This document shows positions 52,793-62,863 of a stretch of 64,000 bases of DNA, piece after piece (within the stretch, counting starts at the first letter, position 1; each line of letters starts with the position of its first letter). A program made the translations under genes and the position numbers. The stretch is from Pseudomonas anuradhapurensis (lineage in GTDB: Bacteria; Pseudomonadota; Gammaproteobacteria; Pseudomonadales; Pseudomonadaceae). The stretch is taken from NCBI RefSeq assembly GCF_014269225.2, contig NZ_CP077097.1:2553001-2617000 (forward strand), in the 5' to 3' direction. The notes beneath the pieces were generated by a model. That model was not told the DNA's origin. It made no database searches and saw nothing but the letters and a program-made list of their open reading frames with translations.

Positions 52793-53317
52793 ATGTTCGA
52801 AAATGTACGTGCCGACCTGCGGGCCCATGGGGGCGACTGGGGTGCCCAGGGCTTCTGGGTATTGCTGGTGTACCGCTTCGGCCGCTGGCGCTATGGCGTG
52901 CGCCCGGCACCGCTGCGCAAGCTGTTTTCGCTGCTGTACAAAGTGTTGTTCAAATGCGTGCAAATCCTCACCGGCGTGGAGTTGCCGTGCGAAGTGGTGA
53001 TTGGCCGCAACTTCGTCATCGACCATTTTGGCGGCATCGTGATCAGCGGCTATGCCCGGTTTGGCGATGACTGTCGCATCCGCAACGGCGTGGTGGTGGG
53101 CCTGAAGAACGTCAGCGAGCCGATTGCACCGGTGTTCGGCAACAATGTCGATATCGGCAGTGGGGCCAAGGTGCTGGGCAGCATCCGCATTGGCAACAAC
53201 GTGGTGATCGGTGCCAATGCCGTGGTGCTGGTGGATGTGCCGGACAACTCGCTGGCGGTAGGGGTGCCGGCCACCATCAAGGCCCGGCAAGTGGCCAGCA
53301 CGGTGCCGGTCGAGTGA
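52793..53317 (+). CDS. Serine acetyltransferase-like hexapeptide transferase (174 aa)
   Basis: An alpha-helical start (FENVRADLRAHGGDWGAQGFW) and then a left-handed beta-helix (VVIGRNFVIDHFGGIVISG, NNVDIGSGAKVLGSIRIGNNVVIGANAVVL, with DVPDNSLAVGVPA). Such CysE-like proteins in polysaccharide operons acetylate sugars rather than serine. The ATG follows GGTGGAG and starts 9 bp after the previous gene; the stop overlaps the next ATG. A second acyltransferase of this operon. Confidence 0.87.
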   Translation: MFENVRADLRAHGGDWGAQGFWVLLVYRFGRWRYGVRPAPLRKLFSLLYKVLFKCVQILTGVELPCEVVIGRNFVIDHFGGIVISGYARFGDDCRIRNGVVVGLKNVSEPIAPVFGNNVDIGSGAKVLGSIRIGNNVVIGANAVVLVDVPDNSLAVGVPATIKARQVASTVPVE

Positions 53318-55314
53318 AACCCATGGCGAGCGGGATCGGCGTGGTGGTGATTGGCCGCAACGAAGGCCAGCGCCTCGAGCGTTGCTTGCGTTCGCTGATG
53401 CATGGCGCGGACCAGGTGCTGTACGTCGACTCGGGGTCTTGCGACGGCTCACCGCAACTGGCTCGCAGCCTGGGGGTGGAGGTGCTGGCGCTGGACATGG
53501 GCCAGCCGTTCACCGCCGCCCGCGCGCGCAACGAAGGCTTTGCCGCCTTGCAACAGCTGCTGCCGTCGCTGCGCCTGGTGCAGTTCGTCGACGGCGATTG
53601 CGAGGTCGCCGCTGGCTGGCTGGCGGTGGCGCAGGCGTTTCTCGACAGCCACCCCGACGTGGCGGTGGTGTGTGGCCGGCGACGTGAGCGTTTCCCCGAG
53701 CGTTCGGTATACAACCTGTTGTGCGAGCTGGAATGGGATACCCCGATCGGTGAGGCCAAGGCCTGTGGTGGCGATGCCCTGATGCGGGCAGATGCGTTTG
53801 CCGCTGCCGGCGGCTTCTGCGCCGGGCTGATCGCTGGCGAAGAGCCTGAGCTGTGCGTCCGCCTGCGCGCCCAGGGGTGGAAAATCTGGCGTCTGGACGC
53901 CGAGATGACCCTGCACGACGCCGCCATCAGCCGTTTCAGTCAATGGTGGCGGCGCAGCCTGCGCGCCGGCCATGCCTACGCAGAAGGGGCTTACCTGCAT
54001 GGGCGGGCGCCCGAGCGGCACTGGCTGCGCGAATCGCGCCGCGCCTGGGTCTGGGGCCTGGGCATCCCCGTGGCGACGTTGCTGGCCTGCCTGGCATTGG
54101 GCAGCTGGGGCCTGCTGTTGCTGCTGGTCTACCCGCTGCAGGTCGTGCGCCTGGCCCGCCGCGGTGGCAGGTCGGCGCGGCAGAACTGGCTGCAGGCAGT
54201 GTTCCTGGTGTTGGGCAAGTTCCCGGAAATGCTCGGGCAGCTGCGGTTCCTGCAGCAGCGCTTCGTGGCCGGCACGCCGGCCTTGATCGAATACAAGCAA
54301 GAGGGACCATGGATGCTTGGCACGATCGTGAAAAGCGTGTTCACCCTGCAACCGGGCTACTCGTTGCGGGCGTTGAACAACAAGTACCGGTTGATGGGTC
54401 AGATTGCCCGGCAATGGCCGCAACTGAACGCCTTTGTGCAGCGCATGAGGTTGGCCCTGGGCGAGGCGCGCTGGCGACGGCTGGGCGTGGATTGCATCGG
54501 CGTGGTGCAGTGGCCCTACATCAGCAGATGCTGGGAAGCACCCCAGCGCCTGGAGGTGGTGGCCTCGCACTTCGAGGTGGTGGCCGGGCAGTTTCCGGCC
54601 CTGTTGCTGCTGGAACGGACAGCCAGCCAGGTAGTGTGCGAGCTGTCCAATTATTCCCCCGGCTGCCGCCTGGTGCTCGACCGGCCGATCTGGTTCAAGC
54701 GGGAAGGCGAGTTGGTGCTGAACCTGTTCCGCAACGACCTGCGCGTCGCCTCCCTGGCATTCACCTTGTGCCGCAGCCAGGGCGAGCTGTGCCTGTTCAT
54801 CGGTGCCGTGCAGGGCATTCACAAGGGCGTCGACAGCGCAACCTCGCTGGCCATCTACCGCGACCTGACCAAGGACTTCGAGGGGCTGCGCCCGCGCAGC
54901 CTGCTGCTCGAAGCGCTGAAGTGCCTGGCCAGGACCTTGTGCGTGGTGCATCTGTATGCCGTCCGGGATGCCTGCCGCCACCACCGGCACGCGTATTTCG
55001 GCCATGACAAGGGCGAGGACCTGGTCGCCAACTATGATGCGATCTGGCAGGAGCACGGCGCCATTGCCAGCGAGCGTGCAGATTTTTTTGCCCTGCCAAT
55101 GGCTCCGGCACAACGGGCGAACGAGGACATCCCGAGCAAGAAACGGGCGATGTACCGCCGTCGCCAGGTACTGCTCGAGGATGTTTTCGCGCGTTTGCAG
55201 GCGGCTTTGGCAGGCAACGGTCACAACCTTGGGCTACAAGAGAAGCAGGGGGATGCACCTGACCAAGGGGCATCGGCGGGGCGCCAGCCGCCGGTAGTCG
55301 ACAGCCTGGAGTGA
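53314..55314 (+). CDS. Fusion of a GT2 glycosyltransferase and a DUF535/VirK-YbjX domain (666 aa)
   Basis: Residues 1-333 form a complete GT2 (IGVVVIGRNEGQRLERCLRS, LYVDSGSCDGS, VQFVDGDCEV, then a membrane region about 245-275). Residues 334-666 match the DUF535 family (LNLFRNDLRVASLAFTL, YRDLTKDFEGLRPRSL, IPSKKRAMYRRR), whose members are usually separate proteins of about 300 residues. At the join, Met334 (54313) has GAGGGA six bases upstream, so the second half could also be translated alone. The start overlaps the previous stop (ATGA-type). A fusion in one frame is seen directly; its function, perhaps linking glycan addition to envelope integrity, is inference. Confidence 0.85.
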   Translation: MKPMASGIGVVVIGRNEGQRLERCLRSLMHGADQVLYVDSGSCDGSPQLARSLGVEVLALDMGQPFTAARARNEGFAALQQLLPSLRLVQFVDGDCEVAAGWLAVAQAFLDSHPDVAVVCGRRRERFPERSVYNLLCELEWDTPIGEAKACGGDALMRADAFAAAGGFCAGLIAGEEPELCVRLRAQGWKIWRLDAEMTLHDAAISRFSQWWRRSLRAGHAYAEGAYLHGRAPERHWLRESRRAWVWGLGIPVATLLACLALGSWGLLLLLVYPLQVVRLARRGGRSARQNWLQAVFLVLGKFPEMLGQLRFLQQRFVAGTPALIEYKQEGPWMLGTIVKSVFTLQPGYSLRALNNKYRLMGQIARQWPQLNAFVQRMRLALGEARWRRLGVDCIGVVQWPYISRCWEAPQRLEVVASHFEVVAGQFPALLLLERTASQVVCELSNYSPGCRLVLDRPIWFKREGELVLNLFRNDLRVASLAFTLCRSQGELCLFIGAVQGIHKGVDSATSLAIYRDLTKDFEGLRPRSLLLEALKCLARTLCVVHLYAVRDACRHHRHAYFGHDKGEDLVANYDAIWQEHGAIASERADFFALPMAPAQRANEDIPSKKRAMYRRRQVLLEDVFARLQAALAGNGHNLGLQEKQGDAPDQGASAGRQPPVVDSLE

Positions 55315-55350
55315 CAGCTGAGGCTACTGCGGCGGGTCAGAAGGTTCATC

Positions 55351-56577
55351 ATGCGGGTCTTGATCTGGATTTCTATGCGCATTGCCTATTTCATCAACCA
55401 GTACCCGAAAGTCAGCCACAGTTTCATCCGTCGCGAGATCCTCGCGCTGGAGCGGCAGGGGCTTACGGTGCAACGTATTGCCTTGCGCGGCTGGGACGCC
55501 GAGCTGCAGGACGCCGAAGACGCGATGGAACGTAGCAACACCCGCTATGTGTTGCAAAGCGGCATCAAGGGTTTGCTGCAACCCACCTGGCAAGTGCTGC
55601 GCAGGCAGCCACGGCGCTTCTGCCGCGCGCTGTGGCTGGCCATGCGCCTGGGCTTGCGGGCCGATCGCGGCTGGCCCTACCACCTGGTCTACCTGGCCGA
55701 GGCCTGCCAGCTGCTGCAATGGTTGCATGCCGGCGAGGCGCAACATGTGCACGCGCATTTCGGTACCAACTCCACCGAGGTGGTGATGCTGGCCCATGTA
55801 TTGGGCGGGCCGGCCTACAGCTTTACCGTGCACGGCCCGGAAGAATTCGACAAAGCACAGTTGCTGCACCTCGGCGAGAAGGTGCAGCGCGCCGCTTTTG
55901 TCGTGGCGGTCAGTTCGTACGGGCGCAGCCAGCTGTTCCGCTGGGTGGCACACGACCAGTGGGCCAAGGTGAAGGTGGTGCATTGTGGCCTCGAGCGCAG
56001 TTTCCACGATGTGGCGCCAGCCAGCGTACCGGCGGCGCTGCGCCTGGTGTGCGTAGGGCGCTTGTGTGAACAGAAAGGCCAGTTGTTGTTGCTTGAAGCA
56101 GCACGGCTACTGGCGGCACGGCCAATCAGCTTCGAGCTGGTGCTGGCCGGTGACGGCGACATGCGCGGGCAGATCGAGGCATTGATTGCCCGCTACGGCT
56201 TGCAGCAGCACGTGCGTATCACCGGCTGGATCAGCAGCGCGCAGGTGCGTGGGGAAATCCTGGCCGCCCGCGCGTTGGTGCTGCCCAGCTTCGCCGAGGG
56301 TTTGCCGGTGGTGATCATGGAAGCCATGGCGTTGCGCCGGCCGGTGCTGACCACCTATGTGGCAGGCATTCCCGAGCTGGTGCAGCCGGGCGAGAATGGC
56401 TGGTTGTTTCCCGCCGGCGCGGTGGACGAACTGGCGACAGCCATGGCCGAGTGCCTGGCGCAACCTGTCGAAGTGCTGCAGCGGATGGGCGAGGCGGCCC
56501 GCCAACGTGTGCTGCAACGGCATGATATCGACACCGAGGCGGCCCGGCTGGCCAGCTATTTCAAGGCATCCGCATGA
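55351..56577 (+). CDS. Glycosyltransferase family 4 (408 aa)
   Basis: GT-B fold. N-terminal acceptor domain (RIAYFINQYPKVSHSFIRREI, HVHAHFGTNSTEV, FTVHGPEEFDK) and C-terminal donor domain (RLVCVGRLCEQKGQLLLLEA, VLAGDGDMRGQIE, ALVLPSFAEGLPVVIMEAMA with the E-x7-E motif). It resembles colanic-acid WcaL/AmsK-type transferases. The ATG at 55351 has AAGG six bases before it; an in-frame ATG at 55375 is another option. The stop overlaps the next start (ATGA). Confidence 0.92.
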   Translation: MRVLIWISMRIAYFINQYPKVSHSFIRREILALERQGLTVQRIALRGWDAELQDAEDAMERSNTRYVLQSGIKGLLQPTWQVLRRQPRRFCRALWLAMRLGLRADRGWPYHLVYLAEACQLLQWLHAGEAQHVHAHFGTNSTEVVMLAHVLGGPAYSFTVHGPEEFDKAQLLHLGEKVQRAAFVVAVSSYGRSQLFRWVAHDQWAKVKVVHCGLERSFHDVAPASVPAALRLVCVGRLCEQKGQLLLLEAARLLAARPISFELVLAGDGDMRGQIEALIARYGLQQHVRITGWISSAQVRGEILAARALVLPSFAEGLPVVIMEAMALRRPVLTTYVAGIPELVQPGENGWLFPAGAVDELATAMAECLAQPVEVLQRMGEAARQRVLQRHDIDTEAARLASYFKASA

Positions 56578-57761
56578 TAAGTGTATTGGCTTGGTTTCTC
56601 GGCCTGCTGGCGATCATCGTCCTGCTACCGGTGCTGTTGCTGTTGCTGCAAGTGCTGCTGGCTTGCCTGCCCAGGCCGGTACAGCCGTTCGCCAGCAGCA
56701 GGCGTGCGCAGGTGGCTGTACTGGTGCCAGCCCATGACGAAGCTTCGATCATCCGCGCCACGCTGGCGAGCATCACCCCACAATTGCAGCCTGGCGACCG
56801 CCTGCTGGTGGTGGCCGACAACTGTACCGACGATACCGCGCAACTGGCGCGCGAGGCCGGCGCCGAGGTCGTGGAGCGGCACGATCTGCACCTGCGTGGC
56901 AAGGGTTACGCCTTGGACTTTGGCGTGCGGCACCTGGCGCGCCAGCCGCCCGAGGTAGTGATCGTGGTGGATGCCGATTGCCGGGTGGGCGAGGGTGCGA
57001 TCGAACGCCTGGCGCTGCGCTGCCAGCAAGTCGCCCGCCCGGTCCAGGCGTTGTACCTGACCCATGCCCCGGCGGGGGCCGGGCCGAAAGTGCAAGTCGC
57101 TGAATTCGCCTGGCGGGTCAAGAACCTGGTCCGCCCACGTGGCTGGTCCCGGTTGGGCCTGCCGTGCCAGTTGATGGGCGCCGGCATGGCGTTCGGCTGG
57201 CATGACCTGGCCCTGGTCGACCTGGCCAATGGTCACCTGGTGGAGGATGTGAAGCTGGGCCTGGACCTGTGCCAGCAAGGCAAGCCGCCGATCTTCTGCC
57301 CCGAGGCCTTGGTCACCAGCCAGTTCCCAGCTAACGAGCAAGGCCTGAACAGCCAGCGCACCCGCTGGGAGCATGGCCACCTGGGGCTGATGCTGAGCGA
57401 TGCGCCCAGGCGCGCGCTGGCCGCCCTCAAGCACGGTAACGGCAGCTTGCTGGCCATGACCCTGGACTTGCTGGTGCCGCCCTTGGCCTTGCTGGTGCTG
57501 GCTCTGGTCGCGGTCAACCTGCTGGCCTGGCTGGCCTACCTGCTGTTCGGCGTGGCGGCACCGGCATGGATCGCCCTGTGCGGGTTGGCCTTGCTCGGCC
57601 TGGCGGTCGCGCTGGCGTGGGCGCGTTTCTGTCGCGAACTGATCCCGTTTTCCGTGCTGCTGTACGCGCCGTTCTACGCGGCAAGGAAAGTCCCCATGTA
57701 CCTCGGGTTCCTGATCAAGCGCCAGGTTGACTGGGTTCGTTCGAAACGGGATGACGACTGA
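56574..57761 (+). CDS. Membrane glycosyltransferase family 2 (395 aa)
   Basis: N-terminal helix (residues 5-33), a GT2 catalytic domain (VAVLVPAHDEASII, VVADNCTDDT, VVDADCRVG with the DxD, HLVEDVKLGLDL, and QRTRWEHG as the QxxRW-like motif) and C-terminal helices (about 305-365). This is the layout of processive or lipid-linked membrane GT2 enzymes. It may add a sugar or make a beta-linked stretch. Its start overlaps the previous stop, and its stop shares one base with the next ATG (TGATG). Confidence 0.9.
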   Translation: MISVLAWFLGLLAIIVLLPVLLLLLQVLLACLPRPVQPFASSRRAQVAVLVPAHDEASIIRATLASITPQLQPGDRLLVVADNCTDDTAQLAREAGAEVVERHDLHLRGKGYALDFGVRHLARQPPEVVIVVDADCRVGEGAIERLALRCQQVARPVQALYLTHAPAGAGPKVQVAEFAWRVKNLVRPRGWSRLGLPCQLMGAGMAFGWHDLALVDLANGHLVEDVKLGLDLCQQGKPPIFCPEALVTSQFPANEQGLNSQRTRWEHGHLGLMLSDAPRRALAALKHGNGSLLAMTLDLLVPPLALLVLALVAVNLLAWLAYLLFGVAAPAWIALCGLALLGLAVALAWARFCRELIPFSVLLYAPFYAARKVPMYLGFLIKRQVDWVRSKRDDD

Positions 57762-58513
57762 TGGCCGCCTGGCTGACACGCTGGGACAGCATCATCGGCA
57801 AGCTTGAAACGGTGGCCGACGACGCTGCAACGCAGCGCCTGCTCGAGCGCCTCGCCGTTGCGCAAGCGCCAACGGTGCTGGGTTTCGTCAATGCCCATGC
57901 GATGAACCTGGTGGTACGCGATCGCGCCTACAGCCAGGCATTGTCGGCGGCCGACGTGCTGCTGCGCGACGGTGCCGGCATGGCGATGCTGTATCGTCAC
58001 CTCGGCCTCGAGCCCGGCCGCAACATGAATGGCACCGACTTTATTCCCCAGCTGATGGCTGCCTACCGCGGGCGGCGGGTGGCCTTCTGGGGGACCCGGC
58101 AACCGTACCTGGACCAGGCCGTGCAACGCTGCGCGGCATTGTTCGGGGTGCTGCCGGTGTCGGTTCACGATGGCTTTGCCAGCATCGAAACCTATCTGCA
58201 ACTGGCCAGGGAGCGGCAACCGGAGTTGATCGTGCTGGGCATGGGCATGCCCAGGCAGGAGGCCGTGGCGGCGCGGCTGGTGGCCACTGGCGGGCCGTGC
58301 CTGATCGTCTGCGGCGGGGCCATCCTGGACTTTCTCGGTGGCAAGGTCAGCCGCGCACCGAAGTGGCTGCGAGGGTTGGGGGGGGAGTGGCTGTACCGGC
58401 TGTCGCGTGAACCCAAGCGCCTGTTCACCCGTTATGTGGTGGGCAACCCGTTGTTCCTGCTGCGTACCCTGCTGTACCGCCGCAGCAAAGGCGCAGGCAG
58501 GCTCGCCCGGTAG
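57761..58513 (+). CDS. WecG/TagA/CpsF-family glycosyltransferase (GT26, 250 aa)
   Basis: Typical GT26 order: VLGFVNAHAMNLVVRD, then the ADVLLRDGAGMAML block, GTDFIPQLMA, GMGMPRQE near residue 165, and WLYRLSREPKRLFTRYVVGNP at the C-terminus. It usually adds the second sugar to the lipid-linked primer. Here it could act right after the priming transferase encoded next. Followed by a 177-bp gap. Confidence 0.92.
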   Translation: MAAWLTRWDSIIGKLETVADDAATQRLLERLAVAQAPTVLGFVNAHAMNLVVRDRAYSQALSAADVLLRDGAGMAMLYRHLGLEPGRNMNGTDFIPQLMAAYRGRRVAFWGTRQPYLDQAVQRCAALFGVLPVSVHDGFASIETYLQLARERQPELIVLGMGMPRQEAVAARLVATGGPCLIVCGGAILDFLGGKVSRAPKWLRGLGGEWLYRLSREPKRLFTRYVVGNPLFLLRTLLYRRSKGAGRLAR

Positions 58514-58690
58514 GCCGGCTGGAAGGTACGCCAGCGGCGTTGCCGGCACACTGGTGGCGGTTGGCTGCTACAGTGAGAGCAAGGGTCGTGGGCGGCACGA
58601 TCCTGTTTCGCTGGCTTTGCATATGGGCCGTTTTCAAGGCTTGCGGTTGGATCAAAGGCACTTGCTGCGCTCGAATTGAAGAGGTCTGAA

Positions 58691-60112
58691 ATGGTCTTCG
58701 AACCCAGGAGCAGTCGTTCCTTGCTTCAGCGAAGAAGCAGCGTCAGCAACGCCATCCAGGCCGGCCTCGATGGCATCGCAGTCACCGGCATCGCCTGGTA
58801 TCTGATCTACGACCAGTTTGGCTATATCACCTCCGACTACGTGATCATGCTGCTGTTGCTGGTTGGCGCGCTGGCAGTCATCTACGACCACTATGCGATC
58901 TACCGCACCAACGTCGGGCTTTCCATCAAGGCTTTCCGGCTGTTCAAGGCGTGGTCGGCGACCTTTTGCTTCCTGGTGGTCATGGCCTTCCTGACCAAAC
59001 AGAGCGAAACCTATTCGCGGCTGCTGGTCGTGCAGCTGTTCATCATCGGCTACATCGCCCAGCTGTTTCTGCACTTTGCCGTGCGCGAGCTGCAAAAGCG
59101 CTTTAGCGCGCATGCACGCCTGGACAATGCCCTGATCATCGGCGCCGGTGACCTGGCCAACTTTCTCTACCAGAAAATCAGCAACAACCCCTGGTTCGGC
59201 GAACGTGTGCTGGGTTGCGTGCTGATCGACAAACTCGACGAGCCGGGGCGCGAGGGTGCCGAAGGCAAGCCACGCCTGCCGGTGCTGGGGCAGATTGCCG
59301 AGCTGGACGAGATCGTCGCCCGGCACGCCATCCGCACGGTGTACCTGGTGACGCCGCTAGGCGGTTCCGAGGTGATCAACGATGTGTACTTCAAGCTGCT
59401 CGACAAGTGCATTGCGGTGAACTGGGTGCCGGATATCTTCTCCTTGCGCCTGATCAACCACAGCGTGCGGGAAATCGCCGGCATCCCGGTGCTGACCTTG
59501 TCGGAAACCCCCTTGACCGGCATGAGCCTGTTCCTGAAGAACCTCGAAGACCGGGTGTTGGCGGCGCTGATCCTGCTGCTGGCATCGCCGTTGCTGCTTG
59601 CCGTGGCGCTGGCGATCAAGCTCGATAGCCGCGGCCCGGTGTTCTTTCGCCAGGAGCGCACCGGCTGGACCGGGGAAGCGTTCCGTATCTGGAAGTTCAG
59701 GAGCATGCACGTGCACCAGCCGGAGCAGGGCGTGATCCGCCAGGCGCAGCGCAATGACCCGCGGCTGACACGGGTCGGTGCCTTTATCCGCCGCACCAGC
59801 CTGGATGAGTTGCCGCAGTTGTTCAATGTGCTGACCGGCGAAATGTCGCTGGTCGGGCCACGGCCGCATGCCTTGCAACATGACACGCTGTATTCGCAGG
59901 ACATCGTCGATTACTTCGCCCGCCACAACATCAAGCCAGGCATGACCGGCCTGGCCCAGGTGCGCGGGTTCCGCGGCGAGACCAAGGATATCGAGCAGAT
60001 GATCCAGCGGGTCGACTCGGACATCGAATACATCAACAACTGGTCGCTGTGGCTGGATTTCGTGATCCTGGTACGCACGCTGAACGCGTTTACCGGCAAG
60101 CAGGCTTATTGA
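58691..60112 (+). CDS. Undecaprenyl-phosphate sugar phosphotransferase, WcaJ-type (473 aa)
   Basis: Priming enzyme that puts glucose-1-phosphate or galactose-1-phosphate on undecaprenyl phosphate. Four N-terminal helices, a CoA-binding-like domain (ALIIGAGDLANFLYQ), a fifth helix and the C-terminal transferase (KLDSRGPVFFRQERTGWTG, WKFRSMHVH, SLDELPQLFNVLTGEMSLVG, RPH, KPGMTGLAQVRGFRGET). The ATG at 58691 follows GAAGAGG; a TTG five codons earlier is an alternative. It ends the operon, with a repeat after it, and has 177 bp of its own upstream sequence, so it may also have its own promoter. Confidence 0.93.
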   Translation: MVFEPRSSRSLLQRRSSVSNAIQAGLDGIAVTGIAWYLIYDQFGYITSDYVIMLLLLVGALAVIYDHYAIYRTNVGLSIKAFRLFKAWSATFCFLVVMAFLTKQSETYSRLLVVQLFIIGYIAQLFLHFAVRELQKRFSAHARLDNALIIGAGDLANFLYQKISNNPWFGERVLGCVLIDKLDEPGREGAEGKPRLPVLGQIAELDEIVARHAIRTVYLVTPLGGSEVINDVYFKLLDKCIAVNWVPDIFSLRLINHSVREIAGIPVLTLSETPLTGMSLFLKNLEDRVLAALILLLASPLLLAVALAIKLDSRGPVFFRQERTGWTGEAFRIWKFRSMHVHQPEQGVIRQAQRNDPRLTRVGAFIRRTSLDELPQLFNVLTGEMSLVGPRPHALQHDTLYSQDIVDYFARHNIKPGMTGLAQVRGFRGETKDIEQMIQRVDSDIEYINNWSLWLDFVILVRTLNAFTGKQAY

Positions 60113-60122
60113 GCTGGCTTGT

Positions 60123-60235
60123 TGTAGGAGCGGCCTTGTGTCGCGATGGGGCGCGCAGCGGCCCCGGTGATTTCGGCGTCGACGCACGGATTTCCGGGGC
60201 CGCTGCGCGCCCCATCGCAACACAAGGCCGCTACA
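60123..60235. repeat. P. putida-type long inverted repeat (REP pair)
   Basis: Arms TGTAGGAGCGGCCTTGTG and CACAAGGCCGCTACA (a slightly shortened right arm), extended by TCGCGATGGGGCGCGCAGCG. It lies between the end of the exopolysaccharide operon and the LysR gene and marks the boundary of the locus. Confidence 0.85.
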
Positions 60236-60245
60236 AAGACCGCGT

Positions 60246-61196
60246 TCAGGTTGGTTGGTCCTTGCTTAGCGGGTGCAACTCCCTGAACCCTCGCGCTTCT
60301 TCCACCAGCCAGTCATGTACCGCCCGCGCCCCCGGCTGGTTCAACCCACCTGGCGGGTAATGCACCACGTAGCGCTTGTGGTTGGCAATCGGCACCCCGA
60401 ACGGCACGATCAGTGCCCCGCGCTCCAGTTCGTCGTTGAGCAGTGTGCGTCGCGCAATCGCCACGCCAATGCCGGCAATCGCTGCCTCGATGGTCAGGTG
60501 GTTACGGTTGAACGTGTGCCCGCGCCGTACATCCAGGCCAGCAGCGCCGATGCCCTCCAGGTAGAACTCCCATTCGGCGTACTCCGAACTGCCGCGCCAG
60601 GCAGTGATGTCATGCAGCAGCGGATAATGCGCCAGGTCTGCCGGCCCGTGCAGCGGCGGGCGGCCGCGCAGCAGGGTGGGGGAACACACCGGGAAGATCT
60701 GCTCGTCCAGCAGTGGCGTCGAGAGCATGCCGGGGTAGCTGCCATCGTTCAGGTCGATGGCCAGGTCGAAATCACCCGGGGTCAAGGCCTGGGCGCTGTC
60801 TTCGGCGACCAGGCGCAGCTCGATGTCCGGGTAGCGCTGCTGGAAACGCGGCAGGCGCGGCGTGAGCCACTTGGCCAGGAACGACGGGATCGAACGCAAG
60901 CGCAAGGTGCCGCGGATTTCGCCCGCGTCCAGGCGCAACAGTTCGGCTTCGATGCTGCCGTAGGCTTCGGCCACCGTCTGCGCCAGGCGCTGCCCTTCGG
61001 CGCTCAGTTCGACGCCGCGCGCCCGGCGCAGGAACAAGCGATAGCCCAGGCGCTCTTCGAGCTGGCGCATCTGCTGGCTGACCGCACCGGGGGTGATGTG
61101 CAGTTCTTCGGCGCAGCGGGTGAAGGACAAGTGCCGGGCCGCACAGGCAAATACATGCAGCCAGACGAACACCTGGCCATTGAGTTGTCGACGCAT
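60246..61196 (-). CDS. LysR-family regulator, GcvA/DsdC-like (316 aa)
   Basis: The N-terminal helix-turn-helix ([22 protein letters not shown] and [17 protein letters not shown]) is followed by an effector domain with the GcvA-like block ([20 protein letters not shown]). It is divergent from the L-serine ammonia-lyase gene across about 146 bp and so is its likely regulator, sensing serine or glycine (inference). The ATG at 61196 fits the LysR family. Confidence 0.88.
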   Translation of the reverse strand: MRRQLNGQVFVWLHVFACAARHLSFTRCAEELHITPGAVSQQMRQLEERLGYRLFLRRARGVELSAEGQRLAQTVAEAYGSIEAELLRLDAGEIRGTLRLRSIPSFLAKWLTPRLPRFQQRYPDIELRLVAEDSAQALTPGDFDLAIDLNDGSYPGMLSTPLLDEQIFPVCSPTLLRGRPPLHGPADLAHYPLLHDITAWRGSSEYAEWEFYLEGIGAAGLDVRRGHTFNRNHLTIEAAIAGIGVAIARRTLLNDELERGALIVPFGVPIANHKRYVVHYPPGGLNQPGARAVHDWLVEEARGFRELHPLSKDQPT

Positions 61197-61342
61197 CGTT
61201 TAGTACCGCTAAAGCCTTGCTTAGGAAGTTTCGTTGGTCATCCATGAGCCAGCGCGGCAGTATCGCGCAACTTCGCAATACCGCTCAATTTTTTCCGATT
61301 ACCGTGCCGCGGCTACATGGCCGGGTACGCTCAGGCATTAGC

Positions 61343-62719
61343 ATGGCTATCAGTGTTTTCGACCTTTTCAAAATCGGCATCGGCCCGTCCAGCTCCCATA
61401 CCGTCGGCCCGATGCGGGCAGCAGCGACCTTTGCCCAGGCCCTGCGTGAGCAAGGGCTGCTGGGCCGGGTGCGCCGTGTCGAGGTGCGCCTGTATGGCTC
61501 GCTGTCGGCCACCGGCGTTGGCCACGCCACCGACCGCGCCTGCCTGCTCGGCCTGATGGGACAGTGGCCCGACCGTATCGACCCGGCCACCATCGAGGCG
61601 CGTATCGCCCAGGTCATGCAGGCGCAATGCCTGATGCTCGATGGCAGCCACTCGCTGCCGTTCGAGTACAGCCGAGACCTGCTACTGCTCGACGAAAACC
61701 TGCCTTACCACCCCAACGCCATGAGCCTGGAAGCCCTGGACGGGCAGGCCAGCCTGTTGCGCCAGACCTACTATTCGGTGGGTGGTGGCTTTATCGTCGA
61801 GCAAGCCGATATCGATGCGCCACCAGGCGCAGCGAACGCGGTGCAGCTGCCGTACGAGTTCGATAGCGCTGCGCAGTTGCTGGCCTTGTGCAAAACCCAT
61901 GGTTTGAGCGTGGCGCAATTGATGATGGCCAACGAGTGCGCCTGGCGCCCGGAGGCCGAAGTCCGCGAGGGCCTGCTGCGGATCTGGGCGGCCATGCGTG
62001 AATGCGTCGACAACGGCCTGCGCAACGAAGGCATCCTGCCCGGCGGGCTGCAGGTCAAGCGGCGCGCGGCACGGTTGCATCGCAGCCTGCAGGAGCTGGG
62101 CAAACCCAACGTGATCGGTTCCACCCTCAGTGCCATGGAATGGGTCAACCTGTTCGCCCTGGCGGTGAACGAAGAGAACGCCGCCGGCGGGCGCATGGTG
62201 ACCGCGCCGACCAATGGCGCGGCCGGCATCATCCCGGCGGTATTGCACTACTACATGAAGTTCAACCCCGGCGCTTGCGATGCGGATGTGGTGGACTTCC
62301 TGCTGGGCGCAGCGGCAGTCGGTATCCTGTGCAAGAAGAACGCGTCGATTTCCGGGGCAGAGGTGGGCTGCCAGGGCGAGGTGGGCTCGGCCTGTTCGAT
62401 GGCCGCTGCCGGCCTGGCCCAGGTACTTGGCGCGACGCCGCCGCAACTGGAAAACGCGGCCGAGATTGCCCTGGAGCACAACCTTGGCCTGACCTGCGAC
62501 CCGGTGGGTGGGCTGGTACAGGTGCCCTGCATTGAGCGCAACGCGATCGCCGCCGTGAAAGCGATCAACGCCGTGCAGATGGCCTTGCGCGGGGATGGCG
62601 AGCATTTCATCTCGCTCGATCGGGTCATCCGCACCATGCGCGATACCGGGGCGGACATGCACGCCAACTACAAGGAAACCTCGCGCGGCGGTTTGGCTGT
62701 TGCGTTCGTGGAGTGTTGA
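61343..62719 (+). CDS. sdaA: L-serine ammonia-lyase (L-serine dehydratase, 458 aa)
   Basis: Iron-sulfur enzyme that turns L-serine into pyruvate and ammonia. The start [20 protein letters not shown] is characteristic. The alpha domain holds the cluster cysteines ([23 protein letters not shown] and the later VPC) for a [4Fe-4S] centre. One-chain arrangement and length match SdaA/SdaB/TdcG. The ATG at 61343 is taken because it begins the conserved start; the longer frame is upstream DNA. Regulated probably by the divergent LysR. Confidence 0.95.
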   Translation: MAISVFDLFKIGIGPSSSHTVGPMRAAATFAQALREQGLLGRVRRVEVRLYGSLSATGVGHATDRACLLGLMGQWPDRIDPATIEARIAQVMQAQCLMLDGSHSLPFEYSRDLLLLDENLPYHPNAMSLEALDGQASLLRQTYYSVGGGFIVEQADIDAPPGAANAVQLPYEFDSAAQLLALCKTHGLSVAQLMMANECAWRPEAEVREGLLRIWAAMRECVDNGLRNEGILPGGLQVKRRAARLHRSLQELGKPNVIGSTLSAMEWVNLFALAVNEENAAGGRMVTAPTNGAAGIIPAVLHYYMKFNPGACDADVVDFLLGAAAVGILCKKNASISGAEVGCQGEVGSACSMAAAGLAQVLGATPPQLENAAEIALEHNLGLTCDPVGGLVQVPCIERNAIAAVKAINAVQMALRGDGEHFISLDRVIRTMRDTGADMHANYKETSRGGLAVAFVEC

Positions 62720-62744
62720 GTAACCTCATCGCCTACCGCGCTTG

Positions 62745-62855
62745 TGTAGGAGCGGCCTTGTGTCGCGAAAGGGCTGCAAAGCAGCCCCGTTTCATCTATC
62801 TGCATTGAAATCCCGGGGCCGCTTTGCGGCCCTTTCGCGACACAAGGCCCCTGCA
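62745..62855. repeat. P. putida-type long inverted repeat (REP pair)
   Basis: Arms TGTAGGAGCGGCCTTGTGTC and GACACAAGGCCCCTGCA (right arm diverged at its end), extended by GCGAAAGGGC/GCCCTTTCGC. It lies between convergent sdaA and the DUF3313 lipoprotein gene. Confidence 0.8.
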
Positions 62856-62863
62856 ACGGGCGG

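Noticed and set aside
58540-58575. Sigma-54-like GG-N10-GC pattern before the WcaJ-type gene
   Set aside because: Both half-sites match poorly (CGGCAC, TGGC) and such spacing is frequent by chance in GC-rich DNA.
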